Assembly: GCF_022549675.1 (NCBI RefSeq)
Contig: NZ_JAKZGR010000008.1
Span: 1 to 64,000 of the forward strand
Source: Belliella kenyensis
GTDB lineage: Bacteria > Bacteroidota > Bacteroidia > Cytophagales > Cyclobacteriaceae
Direction: 5' to 3'
Length of the DNA stretch: 64,000 nucleotides
Of the stretch, positions 45,253-55,700 are shown in pieces (position 1 is the stretch's first letter; each line of letters starts with the position of its first letter). The notes beneath the pieces were generated by a model. That model was not told the DNA's origin. It saw only the letters and a list, made by a program, of their open reading frames with translations, and made no database searches. Both the position numbers and the translations under genes were made by a program.

Positions 45253-46505
45253 ATCAAATAAAAGCAGAAATAATAGCAATTGGAGACGAGTTGCTTTACG
45301 GTCAAATAATCGATACAAATAGCCATTGGATCAGTCAAGAGCTCACCAAGATAGGTGTAAGAGTGATACAGAGGACCACTGTAGGGGATCAAGAAGGATC
45401 TATTTTGAAGGCTTTTGAAGAAGCTGAAAAAAGGGCGGACATCATTTTAATGACTGGGGGACTAGGCCCAACCAATGATGATCTTACAAAACCACTTCTT
45501 GCAAAGTATTTTGAATGTGAAATAGCATTAGTTCCAGAGGCTTTGGAGGCGGTGAGGTCTTTTTTCGAAAAGCGAGGAAGGGAACTGACACCGTTGAATG
45601 AACTTCAAGCCCATCTCCCTACGAAGTGTACTTATGTTCCCAATGAGGTAGGCACGGCTCCAGGTATGTGGTTTGAGGAGCATGGAAAGCAGTGGATGTC
45701 TATGCCAGGAGTACCTCATGAAATGAAAAAGCTGATGGAAGACTTTGTCCTGCCAAAAATCAAAGCCACTCATAAGCTTCCTATTATTTACCATAAAGTT
45801 ATCAAAACTGTAGGGATCGGAGAAAGTTGGTTGGCAGATTTGATAAAACATTGGGAAGCTGGTCTGCCAGATCATATTCGATTAGCTTATCTTCCGTCCC
45901 TTGGTCAGGTAAAATTGAGGCTCACTGCTTTTGGTGAGGATTATGATGAATTACAAGCGGATGTAGAAACACAAATTGACTTGGTCAAACCACTGATAGA
46001 CAAATACATCTTCGGATACAATTCTGAAACATTGGAAGAGGCGGTAGGAAGGCTTTTGAAACAGAAAAATAAAAAACTAGCTTTGGCAGAAAGCTGCACT
46101 GGCGGATATATTTCACACATGATCACAAGTATACCGGGAAGTAGCAAATACTTTCAAGGAGGAGTCACGCCATATCACAATGAGTTCAAGACAAAGTTAC
46201 TTTCAGTAGATCCAGAAATACTCAAAACTCATGGCGCTGTGAGTGAAGCTACGGTAGTCACTATGGCTCAAGAAGTCAGAAGTATGTTCAATGCTGATAT
46301 AGGACTATCAAGCAGTGGAATAGCAGGCCCTGGAGGTGGTTGGAAAGAAAAACCTGTAGGCACTATATGGATAGCATGCTCAAATGGGGAAAAAACCATA
46401 AGCAAAAAACTACAACTGACACAAGACCGTATGCTAAATATTCAACTAACCGCAATTTCGGCCTTGAATCTTTTGCGATTAGTCCTTACAGACCAAACAG
46501 AATAA
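45249..46505 (+). CDS. cinA: CinA family nicotinamide-nucleotide amidase / ADP-ribose pyrophosphatase
   Basis: A 418-aa two-domain protein. The N-terminal MoCF-like domain (about 1-170) has 'AEIIAIGDELLYGQIIDTNSHWISQEL' and 'MTGGLGPTNDDLTK'; the C-terminal amidase domain (about 255-415) has 'LALAESCTGGYISHMITSIPGSSKYF' with the catalytic Ser/Cys region, and 'SSGIAGPGGGWKEKPVGTIWIA'. CinA recycles pyridine nucleotides. It is coupled to folA by a 4-nt overlap. Normal length, both domains intact. Confidence 0.95.
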   Translation: MNQIKAEIIAIGDELLYGQIIDTNSHWISQELTKIGVRVIQRTTVGDQEGSILKAFEEAEKRADIILMTGGLGPTNDDLTKPLLAKYFECEIALVPEALEAVRSFFEKRGRELTPLNELQAHLPTKCTYVPNEVGTAPGMWFEEHGKQWMSMPGVPHEMKKLMEDFVLPKIKATHKLPIIYHKVIKTVGIGESWLADLIKHWEAGLPDHIRLAYLPSLGQVKLRLTAFGEDYDELQADVETQIDLVKPLIDKYIFGYNSETLEEAVGRLLKQKNKKLALAESCTGGYISHMITSIPGSSKYFQGGVTPYHNEFKTKLLSVDPEILKTHGAVSEATVVTMAQEVRSMFNADIGLSSSGIAGPGGGWKEKPVGTIWIACSNGEKTISKKLQLTQDRMLNIQLTAISALNLLRLVLTDQTE

Positions 46506-46522
46506 AAATATCGTATTTTGTC

Positions 46523-46553
46523 TTTGTAATACATAAAATAAAATTTAATTTTA
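46523..46553 (+). promoter_or_regulatory. predicted promoter of the E2 gene
   Basis: TTTG (46523-46526), 19 nt, TAATTTTA (46546-46553), close to -33/-7 consensus. Start near 46560; ATG at 46591. Confidence 0.5.
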
Positions 46554-46590
46554 AAACTCAGAAATAAACCCAATTAAATAATAAACTATT

Positions 46591-47892
46591 ATGGCAACTG
46601 TAGAAATGGTAATGCCCAAAATGGGTGAAAGCATCATAGAAGGCACTATACTGAGCTGGCTTAAAAAGGAAGGGGATAAAATCGAACAAGATGAATCAGT
46701 GCTAGAAGTAGCTACTGACAAGGTGGACACCGAAGTTCCTGCGACCCATGAAGGCATCCTTCAAAAGATCTTGGTAAAAGAAGGGGACGTAGTAGCTGTA
46801 GGAACACCCATAGCCATCATCGAAACAGATGGTGGACAAGATTCTTTAGAAAAAAAGCCTACTGAAAAAGAAGCTGAAAAAACCAACAGAGAAGAGGTAA
46901 TCGAAAGTGCCCCTGCTCATACAGAAACATTAATTTCTCAAGCTGATAGCAAACAGCTTGGTGGTGATAGCAGATTCTATTCTCCCCTAGTACTTAGCAT
47001 AGCCAAGGAAGAGAATATTTCAAAAGAAGAATTAGCAAAAATCCCAGGGACAGGAAAAGAAGGAAGAGTTTCTAAAAACGACATGCTTTCTTATCTTAAA
47101 AACAGAGGAAAAGCCCAAGAAGGAAGTGAAGTAAAATCAATTGAAACACCACCGGCTCAAAAGATTGCTGTCAGTGTATCTGCTCATGACGAAATCATTG
47201 AGATGGACAGGATGAGGAAAATGATAGCACAGAGAATGGTGGATTCTAAAAGAATTTCACCACATGTCACTTCATTTGTAGAGGCAGATGTCACCAATAT
47301 CGTGCTTTGGAGAAACAAAGTAAAAGATAGCTACAAGAAAAAAGAAGGAGAAGCGCTTACCTTTACTCCTTTCTTTGTTCATGCAGTCGCTAGAGCTATT
47401 AGAGATTTCCCGATGATCAATATTTCTGTAGATGGAGACAAGATCATTAAGAAAAAAGATATCAACATTGGTATAGCGGTGGCCTTACCTTCAGGCAACT
47501 TAATTGTTCCTAATATCAAAAATGCTGATCAATTTAACCTAACTGGACTATCTAAGAAAGTGAATGATCTAGCCAATAGAGCCAGAATCAATAAGCTTTC
47601 TCCTGATGAACTAGCGAATGGCACTTATACCATTTCCAATGTGGGTTCATTTGGAAACGTGATGGGTACTCCGATCATCATGCAACCTCAAGTGGCTATT
47701 CTAGCCGTCGGTGCTATTACGAAAAAACCTGCTGTAGTAGAAACGCCAACAGGAGATGTAATTGCTATCCGTCACAAAATGTTCTTATCCCATTCTTATG
47801 ATCATAGGGTAGTAGACGGATCATTAGGTGGAATGTTTGTCAAAAGAGTGGCAGACTATCTTGAGGAGTTTGATTTGAATACAGAAGTTTAA
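46591..47892 (+). CDS. 2-oxo acid dehydrogenase E2 acyltransferase
   Basis: A 433-aa E2 subunit. One lipoyl domain (1-78) with Lys44 in 'EVATDKVDTEVPA'; linker; a peripheral-subunit-binding domain (about 128-168, 'FYSPLVLSIAKEENISKEEL'); and the catalytic domain with 'SHSYDHRVVDGSLGG' (His405, Asp409). It passes an acyl group from an E1 to CoA. E1 and E3 genes are not beside it, so the substrate (branched-chain oxo acids, 2-oxoglutarate or pyruvate) is undecided; the single lipoyl domain and presence of other branched-chain genes in the window favour the branched-chain type weakly. Confidence 0.9.
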   Translation: MATVEMVMPKMGESIIEGTILSWLKKEGDKIEQDESVLEVATDKVDTEVPATHEGILQKILVKEGDVVAVGTPIAIIETDGGQDSLEKKPTEKEAEKTNREEVIESAPAHTETLISQADSKQLGGDSRFYSPLVLSIAKEENISKEELAKIPGTGKEGRVSKNDMLSYLKNRGKAQEGSEVKSIETPPAQKIAVSVSAHDEIIEMDRMRKMIAQRMVDSKRISPHVTSFVEADVTNIVLWRNKVKDSYKKKEGEALTFTPFFVHAVARAIRDFPMINISVDGDKIIKKKDINIGIAVALPSGNLIVPNIKNADQFNLTGLSKKVNDLANRARINKLSPDELANGTYTISNVGSFGNVMGTPIIMQPQVAILAVGAITKKPAVVETPTGDVIAIRHKMFLSHSYDHRVVDGSLGGMFVKRVADYLEEFDLNTEV

Positions 47893-47902
47893 TACAAAAA
47901 CT

Positions 47903-47931
47903 AAAGGCGGTATCAAAAGGTACCGCCTTTT
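47903..47931. terminator. terminator between E2 and the kinase operon
   Basis: AAAGGCGGTA (47903-47912), loop TCAAAAGG, TACCGCCTTT plus T (47921-47931). The loop begins with the minus-strand kinase's stop codon (47913-47915), so one hairpin serves both converging genes. Confidence 0.85.
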
Positions 47932-50825
47932 GATTTAAGTTCATGGTGCTTTTTGATGGTAAGGGCTATCTCCATCACTTGCACAGGCTTAGTAAGGTAT
48001 CCATTCATCCCTATAGAAATGGCGTTATTGATATCTTCATGAAAGGCATTGGCAGACAACCCTATAATAGGGACTTTAGATTTTTCTTCGAGTTTTCTAA
48101 TTTGTGCAGTTGCCTCCAAACCATTCATTTTGGGCATTTGAATATCCATAAAGATCAAATCAAAATCACCCTCCTGAACTGCCATAACTCCTTCTAAACC
48201 ATTTTTGGCAATGGTAATATCATACCCAAGTTCATTCATTAGCATTTTCATGAATTTCAAATTGGTCTCATTATCCTCCACCAAGAGAATGGACATAGGG
48301 TACTCATTTGCCATATTTATCCAATCAAAACCCTTTACTTCATCCTCTTTGAAATCCAAAGTCACTTCTTCTGACTGAACACGCTGCTGATCATTCCAGA
48401 TAGTTCCAAACACACTGAAAGAAAAAGTAGAACCAACTCCTAGTTGACTTTCAATTTCCAACTCACCTCCCATTAGCATTATCAACTTTTCGGATATAGC
48501 TAGTCCCAGGCCAGTCCCTTTGTACTCGCGTGTATTACTGTTGTCAGCCTGAACAAATGGCATTTTAAGTGATTGTATTTTGTCATCTGAAATCCCAATC
48601 CCTGAATCCTTTATGGAAAAATTCAGCATAACATTCCGCTCCAAAAACATCTCTCCTGTAACCGACACAATGATATCTCCCCCATTTGGAGTGAACTTTA
48701 TCGCATTTCCTATCAAGTTAAAAAGTATTTGTCCAAGTTTTAATTTATCCATTTGAACATATTTAGGGATAAATTGCTCGAACGAGTATCTTAGATGAAT
48801 TTTCTTTTCTTCTATCAATCCATTGAAGATATTGAGAATTTTAAGAACCTCTTCCTTTAAATCAAATTTTGAGATATCAAGGCTCATCATTCCTGCTTCT
48901 ATTTTGGAATAGTCTAGGATATCATTGATAATCGAAGTCAGCGCATTCCCAGAATCCCTGATTACCCTTAGGTACTTTACTTGTTGTTCATTCAAAGGCG
49001 TATTTTCCATTAAAGAAATGATGCCAAGTAGTCCATTCATCGGTGTTCTGATTTCGTGACTCATATTGGCCAAGAACTCAGTTTTCGCTTTATTTGCTTG
49101 TTCGGCTGCTTCCATAGCCTCTTGAAGACCTTTTTCCCAGAGTTTTTGACCAGTGACATTCCTTGCAAGTGATATTAGCCTTTCATCATCTAGCTTAAAA
49201 ATCCTCATTTCAAAAATCTTCTTCCCACTCTGTCTCAATGTTTCAAACTCAAGCGTCACTAATTTACCCGTACTAATGACCGTCTCGAAACCCTTATGAA
49301 GGAGGTTTTCGACTGACTCAGGCAGTACTTCCGTCATTTTTTTACCCACTATGGTATGGAGAGGCGATGTAAATAGCAACTGATCTTGGACATAATAGTC
49401 CAAAATCTCACCCTCGTAATCACAAATTAGAATATTATCCGGAAGGCCTTGCATGATAGACTTCAACCTTTGGTTACTTCTGATCTGCTCCTGCTCTGCC
49501 AAATATTTATCATGTATATCTGTACAGATACCTACTATACCATTGAACCTTTTGGAATTGTCATAAACAAGCCTCTCAAAGACCCTAGCCCTAATCCAAT
49601 CCCCATTTTTCTTTTGGAAGTTGAACTCAAAAGATATACTTTCTTTTTGCTCAGCTATAGCTTTATTTATCAATCTATCTAAATCCTCGAAATCCTCTTT
49701 GGAGAAGTAATTTCGATAGTTTTTGAGAAAATCGACTTGATCATATCCGAGGATTTGCACTACTTCGGAGCTCACTTCCGTCAATAATCGGTTGGCATCT
49801 TGAAAATAAATAAATCCTCTGGACTCCTGTAGCAGTAGATTTTGTTGCCGAAAGAGTTCAGATATTTTTTGAGAATTTTTTGATAAAGTTTGATTGGCTA
49901 CTTCTGCATTTTTAATAAACCTAAACAAAGTCAAAATGACAATCAAAAGTAATACAACCAAGATCCCTAATAGGTACATGTAATTATCTATCACACCAGA
50001 GGTAATCACTGCCTTATCTTGAACAAAAATCACAGATAATGTATCTGTCAAAGGATATAAAGTAAAAGGATATTGATGAATCAATGCATCCATGGTTGAT
50101 CCACTTTCGGAGATTTGGATACGACCTTGGTAGTTCCCTTTGAAACCTTGGCGGATATCATTATCAATCTCACTGTACAGCTTCGAATCTAAAGAAACAT
50201 CATCGCTAGACAAGTAATCACTGATTCCAATTACTTTCCCATTAGCATAAAGCAATTTCTCCGAAGAAAGTCCAAGATAATAGTTACCTAATCGATTGTT
50301 GATAAATCTGTCTAGATCAATGATAGCTACTATGCTGACACTATTGATAGAATTTCCAAATACAATATGTCTAGAATCTTCCCAGAAAGGAATACTTCCT
50401 TGATCATGGAGCGTCTTTATAAAGTTATTTTTTGAATCAAAATGATAAGAAATCATCCTATCCGAAAAATTTATCACTAAGGTATCTACTATGTTACGAT
50501 GATTGTTAAAAACCCTCCTGGTCCTTCCTTCGAGTGAGAGTTGTTCCTTCGATCCCTCCACATGGATATTTGGGTCTATGGTATTTACAAAAAACATCAA
50601 ATCATCAAAAGTCATGGAAAACTGACTTTGAACATCTTTTGCAGCCAATTCGACTTGCTTACTGAGAAATTGATGCTTTGCTTTGACTTGGCTATCTGAC
50701 AATGCCTCAAAAAAGTTGTAGGCTAAAAAAATTATTAAAAACACAACTATAAACCCAGCACCTACAAACCATCTATAAGCTTCACTGTAGGTTTTTGAAT
50801 AAGCTGCTTGCGTGTCTTTTTTCAT
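47913..50825 (-). CDS. membrane hybrid sensor histidine kinase
   Basis: 970 aa from the ATG at 50825, which overlaps the stop of the upstream lipoprotein gene as ATGA; the longer frame upstream uses TTG. Order: TM1 ('FIVVFLIIFLAYNFF', about 22-38), a periplasmic sensor region (about 40-270), TM2 ('YMYLLGILVVLLLIVILTLF'), two PAS domains (about 315-560), HisKA with His590 in 'SHEIRTPMNGLLG', HATPase ('FNLIGNAIKFTP', 'GTGLGLAISEKL') and a receiver with Asp894 in 'LIFMDIQMPKMNG'. It is co-encoded with a sensory lipoprotein, which could present or modulate its signal. No separate response regulator is adjacent. Confidence 0.93.
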   Translation of the reverse strand: MKKDTQAAYSKTYSEAYRWFVGAGFIVVFLIIFLAYNFFEALSDSQVKAKHQFLSKQVELAAKDVQSQFSMTFDDLMFFVNTIDPNIHVEGSKEQLSLEGRTRRVFNNHRNIVDTLVINFSDRMISYHFDSKNNFIKTLHDQGSIPFWEDSRHIVFGNSINSVSIVAIIDLDRFINNRLGNYYLGLSSEKLLYANGKVIGISDYLSSDDVSLDSKLYSEIDNDIRQGFKGNYQGRIQISESGSTMDALIHQYPFTLYPLTDTLSVIFVQDKAVITSGVIDNYMYLLGILVVLLLIVILTLFRFIKNAEVANQTLSKNSQKISELFRQQNLLLQESRGFIYFQDANRLLTEVSSEVVQILGYDQVDFLKNYRNYFSKEDFEDLDRLINKAIAEQKESISFEFNFQKKNGDWIRARVFERLVYDNSKRFNGIVGICTDIHDKYLAEQEQIRSNQRLKSIMQGLPDNILICDYEGEILDYYVQDQLLFTSPLHTIVGKKMTEVLPESVENLLHKGFETVISTGKLVTLEFETLRQSGKKIFEMRIFKLDDERLISLARNVTGQKLWEKGLQEAMEAAEQANKAKTEFLANMSHEIRTPMNGLLGIISLMENTPLNEQQVKYLRVIRDSGNALTSIINDILDYSKIEAGMMSLDISKFDLKEEVLKILNIFNGLIEEKKIHLRYSFEQFIPKYVQMDKLKLGQILFNLIGNAIKFTPNGGDIIVSVTGEMFLERNVMLNFSIKDSGIGISDDKIQSLKMPFVQADNSNTREYKGTGLGLAISEKLIMLMGGELEIESQLGVGSTFSFSVFGTIWNDQQRVQSEEVTLDFKEDEVKGFDWINMANEYPMSILLVEDNETNLKFMKMLMNELGYDITIAKNGLEGVMAVQEGDFDLIFMDIQMPKMNGLEATAQIRKLEEKSKVPIIGLSANAFHEDINNAISIGMNGYLTKPVQVMEIALTIKKHHELKSKGGTF

Positions 50826-51829
50826 AAAGTTACATCTAATATGAGCCAACCAGTCCTGTCTAAGGGATAAGCTGTCACAACGATCTTTTCTCCACTTTTT
50901 TGTAAGCTATACTGATCACCGCCAGAAAGCATGAAGTGTGATATCATCTTGCGAACATCTTTGTCTTTACTTTTGAATAAATTATATTCTTCCAGTCGGA
51001 AATTATTAGAGGTAATTGTCTGAATGTAAGTATGATTTCTCAACGGTGGAAGATCAAGTGCTTCGATGGCCTTTGATTTCCCTGCGATTACTGTTCCTTT
51101 TTCATCTATTACGACTAGTTTTCTATCTGTTTTGTTTAGGTAATTTTCCAAAATCACATTGACAGAAATGTCAAATGCCATGACCATTTTCAAATCATCC
51201 TCTACATAGACGGGATTGAGTAATGAAATCACCCATCCTTGCCCTACAGGATCTATGTAAATATCTTTCACCCAAACAATCCCCTTCTCGGGATTATTTA
51301 TTTCATCCGCCTCATAATAAAAATTGTAAGAAGTCACATTCAAATTCGGTTCTATCATGGTAGCTACGTCGTAGGGGGGATAAAGTCTATTGAACTGAAC
51401 TTTACTATTAAAATATACCTGAGATATGACATTACTTTTGTCGACTACTCTGCGAAACTCACTATCCAAATCATTTGTCAAGAGCATCATTTCTCGCACT
51501 TCATTTTCGGAGACACTGGGTAGCTGAGGAAAATATAGTGTACATAAATCTGGATTATGATTAGGAGCCGAATTTGCGTAATGTCCCTCTTTGACATATT
51601 TATTTTCAAGTTCAGCTCTCTTGAGTACTTCTTCTTTGTTTTTATAGAGATCTTGAACCTTTTCACTTAGTCTTACTATCTCATCTTCCAATTCCTGAAA
51701 ATCATAATCTATCAATGAGATAATAGCAACAACCTCTAGTGATTTGTTATCATTATCCTCTGGATTCTGATTTTTACAAGATTGAAACAGGGAACACAGT
51801 ATGACTACCATGGGGATTAAGTATCTCAT
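50822..51829 (-). CDS. Cache-like sensory lipoprotein
   Basis: A 335-aa protein with a lipobox ('VILCSLFQSCKNQ', Cys about 18). A coiled-coil helix (about 45-65) leads into a double-Cache/PDC-like sensor with 'YYEADEINNPEKGIVWVKDIYIDP', 'GWVISLLNPVYVEDDLKMVMAFDISVNVI' and 'RKLVVIDEKGTVIAGK'. Such domains normally sit in the extracellular part of kinases or chemoreceptors; a free lipoprotein form next to a kinase suggests a two-piece receptor. It overlaps the kinase gene by 4 nt. Family assignment is by pattern, not a search. Confidence 0.75.
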   Translation of the reverse strand: MRYLIPMVVILCSLFQSCKNQNPEDNDNKSLEVVAIISLIDYDFQELEDEIVRLSEKVQDLYKNKEEVLKRAELENKYVKEGHYANSAPNHNPDLCTLYFPQLPSVSENEVREMMLLTNDLDSEFRRVVDKSNVISQVYFNSKVQFNRLYPPYDVATMIEPNLNVTSYNFYYEADEINNPEKGIVWVKDIYIDPVGQGWVISLLNPVYVEDDLKMVMAFDISVNVILENYLNKTDRKLVVIDEKGTVIAGKSKAIEALDLPPLRNHTYIQTITSNNFRLEEYNLFKSKDKDVRKMISHFMLSGGDQYSLQKSGEKIVVTAYPLDRTGWLILDVTL

Positions 51830-51839
51830 AAAGCTAAAG

Positions 51840-52079
51840 TTACATACTTTCCATTTGATTTTTCAGAGAAGCACCCATTTCTTGAAACCTTAATTTTACT
51901 TTTTCAAAAAAATCTCCTTCATAAAATCCTTCCAGATCACTCTCTACCAAGACATCCATTTCTGAAACTTTGAAAGTCTGTTCCATAGGTCCAAGTTCAA
52001 ACTTGATCAAGTATTTATTATTCCATGAATAAAGAGATATCCTGATATCATCCTTTTGAAATTCATTGACTACTCTCAT
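51840..52079 (-). CDS. small conserved-looking hypothetical protein
   Basis: A 79-aa protein ('MRVVNEFQKDDIRISLYSWNNKYLIKFELG...'), a short beta-sheet start followed by a helix, no membrane segment. Unrecognised. It overlaps the OsmC gene by 4 nt and is 10 nt from the lipoprotein gene, so it is clearly part of the same operon, which supports it being real. Confidence 0.75.
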   Translation of the reverse strand: MRVVNEFQKDDIRISLYSWNNKYLIKFELGPMEQTFKVSEMDVLVESDLEGFYEGDFFEKVKLRFQEMGASLKNQMESM

Positions 52080-52492
52080 GCCTCTCTTCTGACTTCGGAG
52101 CTGTAAGTGATCTCAGACTTCAAAGATGAGGCTACTGAGCAATATTTATCCACTGAAAGTGCAACTACTTTGGCAAACTCCTCCTCTGTAGCATCTGGTG
52201 ATACAAGTACAAAATTCAAATGAATAGTCTTGTAAAAAGCAGGAATCCCTTCATTTCGATCTCCCTCAGCCTCAACAAAAAAATCTATGATGGTTTTACG
52301 TTTCTTTTTCATCATCAACACTGCATCCACAGATCCACAACCTGCCAATGCTGAAAGCAATAAATCCATTGGAGATTGGGCCTTTTTCTCCTCTGGATCA
52401 TACATGTCGATTTGTACTTTATTCCCTTGTGCGTTCACAGCCTCATATTCATAATCAGACTTCATGTGTACAGTTACATTTCTTTTGCTCAT
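52076..52492 (-). CDS. OsmC/Ohr-family protein
   Basis: A 138-aa OsmC fold protein. 'SPMDLLLSALAGCGSVDAVLMMKKKRK' holds the first reactive Cys and the long helix, and 'SVDKYCSVASSLK' the second Cys; together they would form the peroxide-reducing pair. Members reduce organic hydroperoxides, though the YhfA-like subgroup has uncertain substrates. It is the first gene of an apparent operon with a 79-aa protein, a sensory lipoprotein and a hybrid kinase. A heptamer tandem repeat lies 42 nt upstream of its start. Confidence 0.9.
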   Translation of the reverse strand: MSKRNVTVHMKSDYEYEAVNAQGNKVQIDMYDPEEKKAQSPMDLLLSALAGCGSVDAVLMMKKKRKTIIDFFVEAEGDRNEGIPAFYKTIHLNFVLVSPDATEEEFAKVVALSVDKYCSVASSLKSEITYSSEVRREA

Positions 52493-52533
52493 ATAGGTTT
52501 TCTAATTTTTTAAGACTTTCTTGGATTTTTAAA

Positions 52534-52589
52534 CTTAGATCTTAGATTTTAGATTTTAGATTTTAGATCTTGGATTTTAGATCTTGGAT
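52534..52589. repeat. heptanucleotide tandem repeat, 8 copies of YTTRGAT
   Basis: Eight uninterrupted 7-bp units (CTTAGAT twice, TTTAGAT three times, then CTTGGAT, TTTAGAT, CTTGGAT) fill 52534-52589; a further CTTGGAT lies at 52520-52526. It is just upstream of the OsmC operon start on the minus strand. Copy number could vary by slippage and change promoter or leader spacing. Confidence 0.9.
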
Positions 52590-52652
52590 TCTTGACCTCT
52601 CGAGATCCCTTGATCATTGTATAACATACCTAGTACATCCTACATCATAATT

Positions 52653-52705
52653 GATACTTAATACATTGTACTTGGTACTTAACACATCAAACTTAGTACT
52701 TGGCA
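52653..52705. repeat. imperfect 21-bp tandem repeat
   Basis: 52653-52673 (starts GATACTTAATACAT) and 52674-52694 (starts GGTACTTAACACAT) are similar 21-nt units, followed by a partial third (AGTACTTGG). It lies between the heptamer array and the end of icmF. Confidence 0.55.
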
Positions 52706-52736
52706 GAAAATAATGCGTACACAGCACCCCTTTCCT

Positions 52737-55700
52737 CTACATATTCCTTCTATACTGTCCTCCTACTTCATAAAGTGCATGGGTGATTTGACCCAACGAA
52801 CAATATTTTGCTGCGTCCATCAATTGTTCAAATATATTTTCATTTTTTACAGCTGCTTCTTGAAGTTTCATTAGCCATTCTGTTGCTAGCAAGTCATTCT
52901 TTTTATGAAGATTTTTTAATGTGAGAATCTGGGCTTCTTTCTCATCTATCGTAGCACGGATCACTTCTCCTGGTGTCACTGTAGGAGATCCTTCCGAAGA
53001 CAGAAAAGTATTTACACCTATGATAGGATATTCACCTGTATGCTTAAGCATTTCATAATGAAGACTTTCTTCTTGTATTTTCCCTCTTTGATACATTGTT
53101 TCCATAGCACCAAGCACACCACCACGCTCAGTGATCCGATCAAACTCGCTGTAGACTGCCTCTTCCACCAAGTCTGTTAACTCTTCGATGATAAATGCGC
53201 CTTGAATTGGATTTTCGTTCTTGGCAAGTCCCAATTCCTTATTGATGATCAACTGAATAGCCATAGCTCTCCTCACAGAAGCTTCTGTAGGGGTAGTGAT
53301 AGCCTCATCATATGCATTGGTATGCAGAGAGTTACAATTATCATAGATGGCATACAGTGCTTGCAGTGTCGTCCTGATATCATTGAAATCTATCTCTTGA
53401 GCATGCAAAGAGCGCCCGGATGTCTGAATATGATATTTCAGCATTTGAGACCTTTCATTGGCATTGTATTTCAACTTCATGGCTTTGGCCCATATTCTTC
53501 TAGCCACTCTCCCGATGACAGCGTATTCTGGATCTATGCCATTAGAAAAAAAGAAAGATAAATTCGGTGCGAACTTATTAATATCCATCCCTCTAGACAC
53601 ATAGTACTCTACATATGTGAAACCATTGGAAAGTGTCAAGGCTAATTGGGTGATTGGGTTAGCTCCAGCTTCTGCAATGTGATAGCCAGAAATAGATACG
53701 GAATAAAAGTTTCTTATCTGGTTTTCTATGAAATACTGCTGCACATCTCCCATCAATCTCAATGAAAATTCAGTTGAAAAGATACATGTATTTTGAGCCT
53801 GATCTTCTTTCAATATATCAGCTTGCACAGTCCCTCTCACTTTTGCTATGGTATCTGACTTTATTTTTTCATAAACCTTTGCTGGAAGCACTTCGTCTCC
53901 AGTCACACCAAGAAGCATCAGTCCTAGCCCATCATTTCCATCTGGAATTGCTCCTTGGTACTTTGGCCTTTCTACTCCTTTTTCTTCGTATATGGCGTTT
54001 ATTTTCTCATTGACTTCAGCTTCCAATCCTTCCTTCTTGATATAAAGCTCGCATTGCTGATCAATAGCTGCATTCATAAAAAATGCTGTCATAGTAGCCG
54101 CTGGTCCATTGATAGTCATCGATACAGAAGTCATGGGATCAGCTAGATTGAAGCCCGAGTATAACTTCTTAGCATCATCTAGACAGCAGATATTTACTCC
54201 TGAATTACCAATTTTGCCATAGATATCTGGCCTATAGTCAGGGTCCTCACCGTACAAAGTCACCGAGTCAAATGCGGTAGAAAGTCTCTTTGCAGGTAAG
54301 CCTTTGGAAACATAGTGAAAGCGCTTATTGGTACGCTCAGGACCACCTTCTCCAGCAAACATCCTCGTCGGATCTTCCCCCTCTCTTTTGAATGGAAATA
54401 CTCCTGAGGTGTAAGGAAACTCCCCTGGGACATTTTCTGTAAGACCCCATTTCAACAAATCGCCCCATGCCTCATACCTAGGCAAAGAGACCTTAGGAAT
54501 ACTTGACCCCGAGAGCGATGTAGTGAAGGTTTTTACTTTTATTTCCTTATCTCGAACTTTGAATACATAGTATTCATCTTTATACTGCTGTACTTTTGAA
54601 GGCCACTCTTCTAGCCATTTTTTATTTTTCGGATCTAATTCCAAAGCCACTTCTGCATATACTTCCTCCAATTCTTTGATGAGCCTGTCTTGGTCTGCTA
54701 AAGAAAGATCTTGAATGGCTTCTATAGATTTTCTAATGCTATACAGCTTTTGAGCTACTTCTTTTTGAGCTTCGACCCAAGCATCATAGCTTCGGTTATT
54801 TTCAGATATTTCAGAAAGATATCTCGTTCTGGAAGGAGGGATAATATAAACTTTTTCTGACATTTCACCTGTCACAGCAAAGGTGCTGTCAAGATCCACT
54901 CCTGTCTTTTCGACCAATTTCTGAATGATTGCCTTGTAAAGGCTATTCATTCCTGGATCATTGAACTGGGAAGCGATGGTCCCAAACACAGGTATATCCT
55001 TATCTTCGATCTCCCATAGGTTATGATTTCGCTTGTATTGTTTTTTGACATCCCTAAGCGCGTCTTGGGCACCTCTTTTGTCAAACTTATTCAAAGCAAT
55101 CACATCGGCAAAATCGAGCATATCAATTTTTTCCAATTGTGTAGCGGCACCATATTCAGGGGTCATTACATAAAGTGACATATCAGAATGCTCTATGATC
55201 TCTGTATCAGATTGGCCAATGCCTGAAGTTTCCAAAATGATAAGATCAAATTCAGCAGCTTTTACAATGTCCACTGCATCTTGCACATATCTGGAAAGCG
55301 CCAAATTCGACTGCCTTGTCGCTAAAGATCTCATGTACACATCTGGATGATTGATTGCATTCATTCTGATTCGATCACCAAGTAATGCTCCACCTGTCTT
55401 TCTCTTTGATGGATCTACAGAAATGATTGCTAAGGTTTTGCCTTTGAAGTCTATCAAAAATCTGCGAACTAGCTCATCCACCAAAGAAGACTTTCCGGCA
55501 CCTCCAGTGCCCGTAATCCCTAACACTGGTGTTTTACTTTTTTGGGATAATGTTCTGACTTCATCAAGGAGCGGTTTTGTTTGCTCGGGGAAATTTTCAG
55601 CAGCAGATATTAATCTCCCTAGGCCCTTTTTGTCAGACTTTTGAAGACTTTCCAAGCCTTTGTGATCTATACCTACAGGGAAGTCAGACTTTTCGATCAA

